A DNA stretch of 64,000 nt, taken from assembly GCF_014773385.1 (NCBI RefSeq), contig NZ_JACXAI010000005.1, positions 62,001 through 126,000 on the forward strand, in the 5' to 3' direction. The notes under the pieces are model-generated. The model was given only the letters and a program-made list of their open reading frames with translations, searched no databases and had not been told where the DNA came from. The translations under genes were made by a program, and so were the position numbers. Shown here one piece after another: positions 32,919-42,163 of the stretch (within the stretch, counting starts at the first letter, position 1; each line of letters starts with the position of its first letter). The stretch is from Metabacillus arenae (GTDB lineage Bacteria; Bacillota; Bacilli; Bacillales; Bacillaceae).

Positions 32919-35096
32919 TTATTTAAGCTTCAATTTCGCTAAAGCCTCTGCTAGTGCAGGATTTGAAAGCTCCCCATCATCTTGGTTTTTCAAATACTTC
33001 GCAACATCCCCTTTGGAGACTTTACTGTTTTTTTCTTTTTTACGTCTTTGTTCAAAAGCAGACAGCTTTTCACGATGACCGCAAATGCAGACGAAAATTT
33101 GTCCTTCGCCCTCTCCACGCAGCTCGAGCTTCTTTTTACATTGAGGACACCTAGCATTTGTCGTTTTGGAGATGTTTTTACGGTGTCCACATTCACGGTC
33201 CTGACAGACAAGCATTTTTCCCTTTTTCACTTTTACTTCTAACATAAGCTTGCCACAGTCTGGACATTTTGTACCTGTCACATTATCGTGTTTAAATTTT
33301 TGCTCACTGTTTTTTATTTCTGAGACAACTTTTTTGGTATAGTCTTTTATTTGCTGGATGAATGCGTTCTTTTTCAAGGAGCCCTTTGCAATGTTTTCAA
33401 GCTGAAGCTCCCACTCTGCCGTTAAGGTTGGCGATGTTAATTCCTCTGGAGCAAGGTCTAACAGCTGCTTTCCTTTTGAGGTTACAAAAATCCCTTTTCC
33501 ACGCTTTTCAATTAAAAAGCTGTTGAACAGCTTTTCGATAATATCTGCTCTTGTAGCAACAGTCCCGAGTCCACCAGTTTTTCCAATCGTTTCTTTTAAC
33601 TGCTTGCTTTCATCGGTCATGAAACGGGCTGGGTTTTCCATTGCCGCAAGTAAACTGCCCTCGTTAAACGGCTCCGGAGGCTTTGTTTCCCCTTGAGTAA
33701 GGTTGAGTTTACTTACAGAAAGCTTCTCTCCTTCTTTTACTGATGGTAAAGAAGGACCTGATTGTTCCTCTTCTTCCTCTAAGGAGAAATCGTAAACCTC
33801 TTTCCATCCTTGGTTTAAAAGAACCTTTCCTTTTGCAATAAAGATTTCCCCAGCAATTTGGGCAGTAATTGTCATTTCTTCAAACTCAGCAGGATCTGCT
33901 AATACGGCCAAAAATCGTTTCACCACAAGATCATAGATTTTCCGTTCTTTGTCACTGAACGATTGCATCATCGGTGGTTGTTCTGTTGGAATGATGGCAT
34001 GGTGATCAGATACTTTCCGGTTATCAACAAAACTTTTGGTAGCCTTAATTGGCTTTTTCAATAAGCTCGCAGCTACCTTTGTATAGGGTCCAATGCGGCA
34101 AGCTTCAAGTCTATCCTTTAGTGTACCGACAATATCTTCAGAAAGATATTTTGAATCTGTCCTCGGGTAGGTGAGGACCTTGTAATTTTCATAAAGCCGT
34201 TGGGTAATTGACAATGTTTCTTTGGCTGAGAAGCCGAAAAGCCTGTTAGCATCTCTCTGTAATCCCGTTAAATCATAAAGCTGAGGGGCAAACTGTTTTT
34301 TATGCTTTTTATTTACTTCGGTAATCACGGCCTCTTTCTGTTGAAGGACTTTTATTTTTCCTTCAGCTATCTCTTTAGAGAAGGTCCTTGTTTGTTTTGA
34401 TGACTTCTCCTGCCAGATTAGCTTCATTTTAGTTGTTTCAGCTGTAATCCCATAAAACGGCTGCGGCTGGAACGACTTTATTTCTTGTTCTCTTTTGGCA
34501 AGGATACTAAGAGTCGGTGTTTGAACCCTCCCGCAAGAGAGCTGAGCATTATGTTTTGTAGTTAGAGCTCTGGTCGCATTTAAACCAACATACCAATCCG
34601 CTTCAGATCTGGCAATTGCAGAATAATAAAGGTTTTCATAAGCTTTGCCGCTCTTTAAATGTTTAAAGCCTTCTTTGATCGCCTTATCAGTGACTGAAGA
34701 AATCCACAGCCGTTTCACCGGCTTTCTTACATTCGCCTTTTCAAGGATCCATCTGGCAACAAGCTCACCTTCACGCCCGGCATCTGTGGCAATTACTATT
34801 TCATCGACGTCTTTTCTTGTTAATTGTGTTTTCACAGTATAAAATTGCTTACTGGTTTTTTTTATGACAATAAGCTTTAAATCGGATGGGAGCATTGGGA
34901 GCTCTTCAAGCTTCCATGTCTTATATTTTTCACTATAGGCTTCTGGATCAGCAAGTGTCACAAGGTGTCCAAGCGCCCACGTAACAATATAATCCTGGCC
35001 TTCTAAATACCCATTTCCTTTTTTATGACAGTTCAATACTCTTGCGATATCCCTTCCTACTGAAGGCTTCTCCGCCAGAACTACTTTTTTTCCCAT
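32919..35096 (-). CDS. topB: DNA topoisomerase III
   Basis: 725 aa, close to B. subtilis TopB (727 aa). The N-terminal TOPRIM domain has VLAEKPSVGRDIA (E9) and ATDAGREGE (D105). The type IA core has the SCGRVQTPTL motif at 187-196 and the active-site tyrosine Y310 in LTYPRTDSKYL. The C-terminal part contains two zinc-ribbon-like modules (CPDCGKLM...CQDRECG and CPQCKKK...CICGH), then a basic tail. It relaxes and decatenates DNA through single-strand passage. Preceded by a clear ATG start and not in an obvious operon. Confidence 0.95.
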   Translation of the reverse strand: MGKKVVLAEKPSVGRDIARVLNCHKKGNGYLEGQDYIVTWALGHLVTLADPEAYSEKYKTWKLEELPMLPSDLKLIVIKKTSKQFYTVKTQLTRKDVDEIVIATDAGREGELVARWILEKANVRKPVKRLWISSVTDKAIKEGFKHLKSGKAYENLYYSAIARSEADWYVGLNATRALTTKHNAQLSCGRVQTPTLSILAKREQEIKSFQPQPFYGITAETTKMKLIWQEKSSKQTRTFSKEIAEGKIKVLQQKEAVITEVNKKHKKQFAPQLYDLTGLQRDANRLFGFSAKETLSITQRLYENYKVLTYPRTDSKYLSEDIVGTLKDRLEACRIGPYTKVAASLLKKPIKATKSFVDNRKVSDHHAIIPTEQPPMMQSFSDKERKIYDLVVKRFLAVLADPAEFEEMTITAQIAGEIFIAKGKVLLNQGWKEVYDFSLEEEEEQSGPSLPSVKEGEKLSVSKLNLTQGETKPPEPFNEGSLLAAMENPARFMTDESKQLKETIGKTGGLGTVATRADIIEKLFNSFLIEKRGKGIFVTSKGKQLLDLAPEELTSPTLTAEWELQLENIAKGSLKKNAFIQQIKDYTKKVVSEIKNSEQKFKHDNVTGTKCPDCGKLMLEVKVKKGKMLVCQDRECGHRKNISKTTNARCPQCKKKLELRGEGEGQIFVCICGHREKLSAFEQRRKKEKNSKVSKGDVAKYLKNQDDGELSNPALAEALAKLKLK

Positions 35097-35237
35097 ATTG
35101 CATTCTCCTAAAAATGTTGATACTTCATGGTACCATAATTTAAAGGTGAAAATCTCTTATCGAACCAGAAGCCCAGTCTGGCAATGCGCCTAAGGTAAAA
35201 AAACAGAAAATTAGTTCTACATTTTATTTTAAAGCAA

Positions 35238-35276
35238 AAAGGACCAAACACCTCTTTATGAAGTCTCTGGTCTTTG
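35238..35276 (-). terminator. Probable terminator of the antiporter gene
   Basis: On the minus strand, AAAGACCA pairs with TGGTCCTTT across a 21-nt loop and is followed by TTTTTGCTTT. It lies about 90 nt beyond the antiporter stop. Confidence 0.5.
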
Positions 35277-35365
35277 ATATTTCATCCTATCCGTTGCGTC
35301 ATGGTCCTGTCACCCGCAATCTCTTTCCACTTTTCCGTCAAAACCCTGCAGATGTAAGTTTCACT

Positions 35366-37159
35366 TTATTTTGGTCTAGTTAGACTGGCAATAATATCTC
35401 CGGGCTCTGCTTTAGGGTCTTCCTCATTTGTATAGAATTGCAGCTTTCCTGAAGGTTTTTTAATAAAAAGAAATAACGTTTTTTCATGGCTTTCTGTTAC
35501 ATAGTTTTCATAGGTGTATTCTGAAGTGATGGTTGTTTTTTTAATCACATCTCCATCTTCAACTCGTTTATTGAGCTCTTCCCAGGTTACACCTTCTTTA
35601 AATAGGTACTGACCGCCAATCGTATGATACAAATCATCAACATCCGCTTCCTGCTTTGAGCGAATATTTAACTGAAAAAGGTTGTTTCGTCCAAATTCCG
35701 GGATAAATGTTGTGCATACTAGAGCATTGTAAGAATCAAGCTTTGTAGCAGCAATCATATACTCGTAAGGAGTCCACTCTAAATGATATTTCGTTTGTTC
35801 AGATAAGACCTCTCCCCGAAAATATGGGATTCCCGCATTTCTTACAGAAGAAAGCCTTTGAAAGGAGGAATCTGCAATTAAAACGGGAGTTTCCAGCTCC
35901 AAAAAAGCTTTTCCTAATTGAGTACTAAAGCTGTCCCCGCCTACAATTAATACTCCAGGAGGCTGGTCAATAGCTAATCCAAGCTTTTTAGCTAACCAGC
36001 TGATCGAAAATCCGTGAGCCACGACCGTGGCAAATACAAGAGCAAACGTCAAGGAGGTTAATATTGAAGCATCTTCAAAACCCTCTTCCAATAAAACTGC
36101 GGCAAAATAACTGGAAACAGTCAGTGCAACAATTCCTCGCGGGGCAATCCAGCCAACAAGTGTTTTTTCCTGCTTGGATAAATCTGTTTTTACAGTTGAA
36201 ATCCAAATAGATAAAGGCCTTACGATAAACAGCATGAGAACGACAAATGCAATAATCCGGAAATTTAAAATCTCTAACAGAGTTTCCATTGTAAGAGAAG
36301 CCGTGAGCATAATAAAAATGGTTGAGATCAATAGCAGCGAAATATTTTCTTTAAAATGCCTGAGATCGTTTATTGAGGAAATATGCATATTTGCCAATGT
36401 AATTCCCATAGCCGTTACGGCAAGCAGACCTGTCTCATGCTTTAATTCATCTGCTATTGCAAAGCAGGCAAGAACTACTGTAAATACAACCGGAAACTTA
36501 AGAAACTCTGGTACATGTCCTTTTTGAAGCATCCATCCTGTTCCTCTTCCGCATGCCCATCCCAAGATGACCGCAAGAAGAGATGCCAGGAAAAACCATA
36601 GTAATGCTTCAAGCTTCACTTCAGCTAATACTAAAAATTTTATAAATTCAAATGAAAACACAGCTAATAATGCACCAAAAGGGTCAACAATAATTCCTTC
36701 CCATTTTAATATAGCTGCCGGACGCGGTTTTAAACGTGCTTGTCTTAACAGTGGAAGAATGACGGTAGGCCCTGTAACGATAAACAATCCGCCAATAACA
36801 AAAGCTACAGCCCAAGACAGCCCCGCCACAAAATGAGCGGCTAGAGAACCTAAAATCCAAGCAATGAAAGCTCCTAAGGTAATAATTCTAACAACAGGCT
36901 TACCTAACCCTCTTACTTCCTGATAATCCAAATTTAAGCTGCCTTCAAACAAAATAATCGCCACAGCCATGGAGACAAGGGGTTTAAAAAGATCGCCAAA
37001 CTCTTCCTTAGGATTAACGAAGCCTAAGAAAGGGCCGACGATCAAACCCGCTATTGACATTAAAACAATAGCCGGAAGCTTAAATCGCCAAGCTACCCAT
37101 TGTGATGCAATCCCCAAAAAGATGATGAACATAAAGTGAAACAACAGAGAATCAATCAT
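35366..37159 (-). CDS. CPA1-family cation:proton antiporter with C-terminal TrkA-like domains
   Basis: 597 aa. Residues 1-390 form a 12-13-helix NhaP/CPA1 transporter: GPTVILPLLRQ, the essential acidic pair in WEGIIVDPFGA, and WIAPRGIVA. The rest is cytosolic, with a Rossmann-like TrkA-N segment (VLIVGGDSFSTQLGKAFLE) and a TrkA-C-like end (EEDPKAEPGDIIASL). Regulatory nucleotide-binding domains of this kind are typical of K+ (or Na+)/H+ exchangers that react to pH or osmotic stress. The exchanged cation cannot be predicted. Monocistronic, with a terminator beyond. Confidence 0.88.
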   Translation of the reverse strand: MIDSLLFHFMFIIFLGIASQWVAWRFKLPAIVLMSIAGLIVGPFLGFVNPKEEFGDLFKPLVSMAVAIILFEGSLNLDYQEVRGLGKPVVRIITLGAFIAWILGSLAAHFVAGLSWAVAFVIGGLFIVTGPTVILPLLRQARLKPRPAAILKWEGIIVDPFGALLAVFSFEFIKFLVLAEVKLEALLWFFLASLLAVILGWACGRGTGWMLQKGHVPEFLKFPVVFTVVLACFAIADELKHETGLLAVTAMGITLANMHISSINDLRHFKENISLLLISTIFIMLTASLTMETLLEILNFRIIAFVVLMLFIVRPLSIWISTVKTDLSKQEKTLVGWIAPRGIVALTVSSYFAAVLLEEGFEDASILTSLTFALVFATVVAHGFSISWLAKKLGLAIDQPPGVLIVGGDSFSTQLGKAFLELETPVLIADSSFQRLSSVRNAGIPYFRGEVLSEQTKYHLEWTPYEYMIAATKLDSYNALVCTTFIPEFGRNNLFQLNIRSKQEADVDDLYHTIGGQYLFKEGVTWEELNKRVEDGDVIKKTTITSEYTYENYVTESHEKTLFLFIKKPSGKLQFYTNEEDPKAEPGDIIASLTRPK

Positions 37160-37433
37160 AAAGTCACCTGCCAGTTTTTAGAAATCTTATTGTTTAGTAT
37201 GAGAAATTTACTTCCTTTACATGTTCCTCAATCGGATAAATTTTAAACAATTGATATCCTATCAAGTTGTATCTAGTTACCTCAGACTTATTACACTGAT
37301 TCTCACCTACACTAAATCGGTTACTTTAATTAAAAGGTTCATTTATCCAACAACACAACTTTAAGAAAACATTTTAATCTTAAGAACCGAGTAAAGGCGG
37401 GAAATCAAATTATTAAACAGAGATTTTTATACA
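37160..37433. other. Gene-free spacer, antiporter / ABC-F
   Basis: Between the antiporter start and the ABC-F terminator I see no coding frame, repeat or recognisable RNA element apart from the antiporter promoter that must lie here. No clear -35/-10 stands out. Confidence 0.3.
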
Positions 37434-37466
37434 TAAAAAAGGGATGAGTCTCTCATCCCTTTTTTC
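37434..37466. terminator. Bidirectional terminator beyond the ABC-F gene
   Basis: GGGATGAG-TCT-CTCATCCC (37441-37459) is flanked by six A and six T. It ends the ABC-F transcript (minus strand) just after its stop codon. Confidence 0.93.
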
Positions 37467-37467
37467 C

Positions 37468-39366
37468 CTATTTTCCGCTTTCAATTTCCTCAACCATCAT
37501 CGATAATTCCGTCCATCTCTCCATAGCCTGATCTAGTTTTTCATTAACTTCTTCTTGATTTTTCATTAATTCCTGGATTTTTGTGAAATCACTTCCTGCT
37601 GATACAATTTCACCCTCCAGCTTAGTCTTTTTCTCTTCCAAATCTGCGATTACATCTTCAATCGTTTCCCATTCTTGTTGATCCTTATAGGATAGCTTTG
37701 TTCTTTTTTCCTTTTTTTCATTACGTGTGGAAGGTACAGTCTTTTTCGTTTGTTCTTTTAGCTGCTCTTCCATTTGCTTTTGATCCATATATTCCGAATA
37801 ATTCCCTTGGAAACGGCCAACTTCGCCTTGTGATTCAAAAGCAAGGAGGTGGTCGACTACTCGATCCAGGAAGTAACGATCATGGGAAACTGTCAGCACT
37901 ACTCCTGGAAAATGGTCTAAGTAATCCTCTAGAATACTCAATGTTTGAATATCCAAATCATTTGTCGGTTCATCCAGAAAGAGAACATTTGGCTCGCCCA
38001 TTAAAACTCTGAGGAGATACAATCGCCTGCGTTCTCCGCCTGAAAGCTTTCGAATATAAGTCCATTGCATGGAACGCGGGAATAAGAACCTTTCTAGCAT
38101 TTGTTCGGCAGTTATCAATTGGCCATCTACGGTATAAACGATTTCTGCTGCTTCTTTAATATAGTCGATTACTCTTAATTCCTCGTTCATTTCTAAAGCA
38201 TCTTGAGTATAGTAACCAATTTTAACAGTTTCCCCGATAACAATATTCCCTTCATCAGGAGAAATCCGCCCGGCTAACATATTTAATAATGTTGATTTTC
38301 CACTGCCATTAGGCCCGATAATTCCAAGCCTTTCACCAGGTACTATTAGATAATCTAAATGATTGATTAATGTTTTGGATCCAAAAGATTTCTTTACCCC
38401 TTGCAATTCAATCACTTTCTTGCCCAAACGCGTTGAGCCGATGGCAAATTCAAGTTGATCTTTTGAGAGATCAGCCTTTTTTTCCTGGAGTTCTTCTACC
38501 CTTTGAATACGGGCCTTTTGTTTAGTAGTTCTCGCCTTTGCACCTCTTCTCAGCCATGCAAGCTCTCTGCGAAGCGTGTTTTGACGTTTCTTTTCACTTT
38601 GAACAGCTATTTCTTCTCTCTCCGCCTTCTTTTCAAGGAACAACTCATAATTCCCGTCATATGAATAAAGCTTCCCTTTATCAAGCTCAAAAATGCGATT
38701 GGTCATTCTGTTTAGAAAATACCGATCATGTGTTACTACCATAAGAGAGCCTTTATATCCGCTTAAGTAACCTTCAAGCCACTCAATTGTTTCATTATCA
38801 AGGTGGTTAGTTGGCTCATCCAACAAGAGCAGATCCGCAGGCTGAATTAATGCCTTAGCAATCGCCACACGTTTCTTTTGTCCCCCAGAAAGATTGTGGA
38901 CTGCTTTTGAAAAATCTCTAATACCGAGTTTGGACAGGATCGTTTTTGCAGTTGTACTTGCTTCCCATGCATTTAATTCATCCATTTTTTGCTGTATGAC
39001 AAATAATGCTGATTGTTTAGCTTGATTTTCAGGGTCCTGTTCAAGCTCTTGCAAGGACCGTTCATACCCCCTAAGAGTCCTCATAATTAGAGAATCCCCA
39101 TAATAGATTTGCTCTAACACTGTAAGCTGATCGTTTAGCTCAGGCTCTTGCGGGAGGTATTCAATGCTGAATTGATTCGCATGAAATTTATCGCCGCTTT
39201 CTGCTTCTTCCAGTCCTGCTAACACTCTTAATAAAGTAGATTTTCCCGTACCGTTTACCCCAATAAGTCCAATTCTTTGTTTTTCAGCTATCGAAAAAGA
39301 TATATGATCAAAAAGTACTTTCTCTCCATATGTTTTTACGAGATTTTCCACCGAAAAGATCGCCAT
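37468..39366 (-). CDS. yfmR: ABC-F family ATPase, YfmR/Uup type
   Basis: 632 aa with two ABC cassettes and no membrane domain. First cassette: Walker A GVNGTGKST (about 36-44), signature LSGGQKKR, Walker B LLLLDEPTNHLD. Second: GPNGSGKST, KLSGGERRR, VLFLDEPTNDLD. The linker (PtIM) is about 60 aa with basic patch AWLRRGAKARTTKQKAR, and a coiled-coil C-terminal domain follows residue 540, a layout of the Uup/YfmR branch. These proteins bind the ribosomal E site and relieve stalled translation, overlapping with EF-P in B. subtilis. It is less likely a resistance ABC-F, whose linkers are longer. The exact branch name is from memory. Confidence 0.85.
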   Translation of the reverse strand: MAIFSVENLVKTYGEKVLFDHISFSIAEKQRIGLIGVNGTGKSTLLRVLAGLEEAESGDKFHANQFSIEYLPQEPELNDQLTVLEQIYYGDSLIMRTLRGYERSLQELEQDPENQAKQSALFVIQQKMDELNAWEASTTAKTILSKLGIRDFSKAVHNLSGGQKKRVAIAKALIQPADLLLLDEPTNHLDNETIEWLEGYLSGYKGSLMVVTHDRYFLNRMTNRIFELDKGKLYSYDGNYELFLEKKAEREEIAVQSEKKRQNTLRRELAWLRRGAKARTTKQKARIQRVEELQEKKADLSKDQLEFAIGSTRLGKKVIELQGVKKSFGSKTLINHLDYLIVPGERLGIIGPNGSGKSTLLNMLAGRISPDEGNIVIGETVKIGYYTQDALEMNEELRVIDYIKEAAEIVYTVDGQLITAEQMLERFLFPRSMQWTYIRKLSGGERRRLYLLRVLMGEPNVLFLDEPTNDLDIQTLSILEDYLDHFPGVVLTVSHDRYFLDRVVDHLLAFESQGEVGRFQGNYSEYMDQKQMEEQLKEQTKKTVPSTRNEKKEKRTKLSYKDQQEWETIEDVIADLEEKKTKLEGEIVSAGSDFTKIQELMKNQEEVNEKLDQAMERWTELSMMVEEIESGK

Positions 39367-39728
39367 CTGTCATTCAATCCTTCATTATGTAATAACCTGC
39401 TCCTTTAAGTGTACAAGCTTTTTATGTAAAAAGACAATGGAAAAACGTTTCACTTGGATCAAGCTTTTGGATTGAGAGAAAGAGGGAAGAAGTTTATCAG
39501 AGTCTCACATGATGAATATTCTTCCACCTTTCCAAAAGTGCTAGTTCAAAAGTATCCCTTTTTGAAATTTCAGTATTTATTCGCATGGAAGGAAAATGTT
39601 ATTTCCCCAAATGAGCGTTGTTCTCCTAGCTGGTGATATTTGGCTGTTTTTCTTTACAAACTGATGGCAGAACCAAAACTAATGATTATTTCCCGAAAAA
39701 TAATCCTAAAAAATGTTCTATTAAGATT
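39367..39728. other. Gene-free spacer, ABC-F / DASS symporter
   Basis: 362 bp, AT-rich. A 60-codon plus-strand frame has no ribosome site or family resemblance. I find no terminator with a clear T run beyond the symporter stop and no repeat. Confidence 0.3.
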
Positions 39729-41360
39729 CTACTTATATTCATTTGGAAATACAGTTAATGTAATGTCCATAATCAGTGGCAGAATAAAATAAACGGCCAA
39801 AACTATTAGGGCAATTGCTATCATATTGATCCAAAACCCCGCTTTAGCCATTTCAGGAATCGTAATTCTATCTGTTGCAAAGATAATGGCATTTGGGGGC
39901 GTGCCTACAGGTAACATAAATGCACAGTTTGCTGCCATTGCTGCGGGGACCATTAAGGCAAATGGGTGGACATTAATTGCGACCGCTAACGATGCTAAAA
40001 TAGGTAATATCATCGTTGCTGTGGCGGTATTAGAAGTTATTTCGGTTAAGAAAAGGACTAAGGCTGTTGTAACAATAACGATTATTAAAAAATTCATCCC
40101 TTCAAGCACAATTAATTGCTTGCCAATCCAGTCTGCCAGACCAGACTCCTTAAATCCTGCAGCAATTGCTAATCCCCCTCCAAATAAAAGCAATACCCCC
40201 CACGGAAGTTCACGAGCTACATCCCAGTCAAGAATCTTTCCTTCTTTGTTTTTAGAAGGAATTAAGAATAAAAGGGTACCCGCAAAAATAGCAATCATCG
40301 TGTCACTTATACCTGGTATGTGGTCTTGCCACAATAGCGTTCTTGTAATCCACATAAACGCAGCAAATAAAAAGATACTCAAAACTGCTATTTCTTCAAA
40401 TGTCATCTTACCAAGTCTTATTAATTCATCTTTTATGAGGCTTTTCCCGCCCGGAAGCTCTTTAAATTTCACTGGAAAGGCAATATTCACCAGATAATAC
40501 CAAGAAAACAGAACCAGTATCAGGACAATAGGGGCAGCAAAGAACATCCATTGTGCGAAAGAGATTTCTATTCCATATAGTTTTTTTACAGTTGCGGCAA
40601 GAATGATGTTGGGTGGAGTACCGATGAGTGTGCCTAGGCCTCCAATCGTTCCAGAAAAGCCAATACCAAATATAACTGCCTTCTCAAACGTATTTAATGA
40701 AACCCCCTCTTTCTGAGCCTTCTTTGCATTGGCTGCAGCTTGATAAATGATAGCAGTCCCGATCGGTACCATCATCATAACAGCAGCTGTATTGGAGACC
40801 CACATCGATAAAAAGCCTGTCGCAAGCATAAATCCTAGTACGATCCGTTTTGGACTTGTTCCAATCAAGGATACAATCTTAATGGCAATCCGCTTATGCA
40901 GGTTCCATTTTTCCATCGATAAAGCAATTAAAAATCCTCCTAAGAAAAGAAAGACAATCGGATCGCCATAGGAAGATGCGACTGATTCTCCATCTAATGC
41001 TTTTGTCACAGGAAATAAAACTAAGGGGAGGAGCGATGTAACAGGTATAGGAATGGCTTCAGTAATCCACCAGATAGCAATCCATAGAGTCGAGGCCAGC
41101 ACTGCTTTCGCGCTATGGTTTAATCCTTCCGGGGAGAATAGCAGCATTGTAAGAACAAACAATAGGGGACCAAGAAGTAATCCCATAAATTGAGAGGGTC
41201 GATAACTTGGTTGTTTTTTTGCTGTTTTTGAGACTTGTGTGTTATTTGCATCCTGTTGAATAGGTGTGTCATTAGAGGAAGTAAAAAATAAAAGTTGTTT
41301 CACTTTTTCATGTGCATCCCAGCTTAGATTCCAAGCCTGTCTTATCACTGATTTCTCCAT
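39729..41360 (-). CDS. DASS/SLC13 family Na+:dicarboxylate (or sulfate) symporter
   Basis: 543 aa with a hydrophilic N-terminus of about 55 residues, then about 11-12 membrane elements. The two SNT substrate/sodium motifs are clear: VSNTAAVMMMVPIG (about 189) and TSNTATATMILPI (about 450), with re-entrant hairpin residues GTPPNIIL and VGTPPNAIIF. This is the SdcS-like group carrying C4-dicarboxylates with sodium in Firmicutes; sulfate or phosphate carriers share the fold. A cre-like site lies 21 nt before the start, consistent with CcpA repression of dicarboxylate uptake on glucose. Confidence 0.88.
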   Translation of the reverse strand: MEKSVIRQAWNLSWDAHEKVKQLLFFTSSNDTPIQQDANNTQVSKTAKKQPSYRPSQFMGLLLGPLLFVLTMLLFSPEGLNHSAKAVLASTLWIAIWWITEAIPIPVTSLLPLVLFPVTKALDGESVASSYGDPIVFLFLGGFLIALSMEKWNLHKRIAIKIVSLIGTSPKRIVLGFMLATGFLSMWVSNTAAVMMMVPIGTAIIYQAAANAKKAQKEGVSLNTFEKAVIFGIGFSGTIGGLGTLIGTPPNIILAATVKKLYGIEISFAQWMFFAAPIVLILVLFSWYYLVNIAFPVKFKELPGGKSLIKDELIRLGKMTFEEIAVLSIFLFAAFMWITRTLLWQDHIPGISDTMIAIFAGTLLFLIPSKNKEGKILDWDVARELPWGVLLLFGGGLAIAAGFKESGLADWIGKQLIVLEGMNFLIIVIVTTALVLFLTEITSNTATATMILPILASLAVAINVHPFALMVPAAMAANCAFMLPVGTPPNAIIFATDRITIPEMAKAGFWINMIAIALIVLAVYFILPLIMDITLTVFPNEYK

Positions 41361-41381
41361 CTTAAAAACCTCCCTTATATT

Positions 41382-41395
41382 TGCAAACGCTTACT
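41382..41395 (-). promoter_or_regulatory. cre-like site upstream of the DASS gene
   Basis: AGTAAGCGTTTGCA (minus-strand sense) matches the CcpA consensus except for the first base. Its position between promoter and start codon suits a roadblock mechanism. Confidence 0.5.
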
Positions 41396-41496
41396 ATAGG
41401 TTGGTTTCATTTTAAAGAGAAATTAGAACAGTTTAAAGGGTAAAATCCTTTCTTTCAAAAAAATAGTTCAGAAGTTTTAGGGTATTCCTTAGATAA

Positions 41497-41545
41497 AAAG
41501 AAGACCTAAAACAACTGCAGGTCAGGCAGTGAAAAGGTCTTCTTT
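41497..41545 (-). terminator. Terminator of the parM-parR-like operon
   Basis: AAGAAGACCT and AGGTCTTCTT form a 10-bp outer stem with an inner ACTGC/GCAGT hairpin, followed on the minus strand by TTTTTATC. Confidence 0.85.
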
Positions 41546-41548
41546 TAA

Positions 41549-42151
41549 TTACTTATTCATTTTAGACAGAAATCCACCTAGCAGATCATCAAGACTTTCT
41601 TCTTGATCTTCCTCTTGAGCTGGTTCGTCTTTTTTTGCTGATGTCCAATCAAATGAGTCCAAATCATCGTCTGCTTCAAATGATTCTTGCTGTACGGCCA
41701 CTTCATTAAAAGCATGATCAGCAGCTATGTTATTCTCGCTGCTCTCTTCTGATATCTCCTTAATATCCCCAACATCCTGGAGATAGAGGGCTTGGTTAAT
41801 ATCTGTTGAGTTGCTATTTAATGAAGCTAACAGCGAAGCTGCCCGAACAGGATCCGATAAGAGCTGGTACATAATACTTCCAAGTAATGCCTCTGAATGC
41901 TCGTGCTTTAGCCAATCCCGTTGAATCTTGCTCAATTTCTGCGGAAGGGGTATCGTAACTGTTTCTCTTTCCCTCGTCAGCGTTTGGCCAACTCCTTGCA
42001 TGACAAATTCAGCAATTTTACTAGAAAAATTTCTCCGCTCTGTCTCTTTTAATCTCTGCAGCTGTTTTAATACATGATCTGGGGTATCAGACGGTACGCG
42101 AAACGCTATGGTCTGGCCTCTTTCTATTTTATTTGAAGCAGATTTACTCAT
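41549..42151 (-). CDS. ParR-like DNA-binding adaptor of a type II (actin) segregation module
   Basis: 200 aa. Residues 12-60 look like a ribbon-helix-helix domain (QTIAFRVPSDTPDHVLKQL, then NFSSKIAEFVMQGV). A second ordered segment, VTIPLPQKLSKIQRDWLKHEH, follows, and the C-terminal 80 residues are acidic and disordered, ending in a short helix (SLDDLLGGFLSKMNK). Plasmid ParR proteins bind centromere repeats with an RHH domain and hold the actin filament with an acidic C-terminal helix, so the layout fits. The gene starts 12 nt after the ParM-like stop with site AGGGTGA, and the pair ends at a strong terminator. Identification rests on architecture and context, not on sequence identity. Confidence 0.65.
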   Translation of the reverse strand: MSKSASNKIERGQTIAFRVPSDTPDHVLKQLQRLKETERRNFSSKIAEFVMQGVGQTLTRERETVTIPLPQKLSKIQRDWLKHEHSEALLGSIMYQLLSDPVRAASLLASLNSNSTDINQALYLQDVGDIKEISEESSENNIAADHAFNEVAVQQESFEADDDLDSFDWTSAKKDEPAQEEDQEESLDDLLGGFLSKMNK

Positions 42152-42163
42152 TTAATCACCCTA

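Noticed and set aside
36174-36836. Two plus-strand frames of 117 and 89 codons
   Set aside because: Both are antisense shadows of the CPA1 antiporter.
39434-39452. cre site in AAAACGTTTCAC
   Set aside because: It lacks the TGNAANCG spacing by one base, and no gene starts nearby.
39826-40497. 223-codon plus-strand frame
   Set aside because: It is exactly antisense to the DASS symporter, whose hydrophobic codons leave the opposite strand open.
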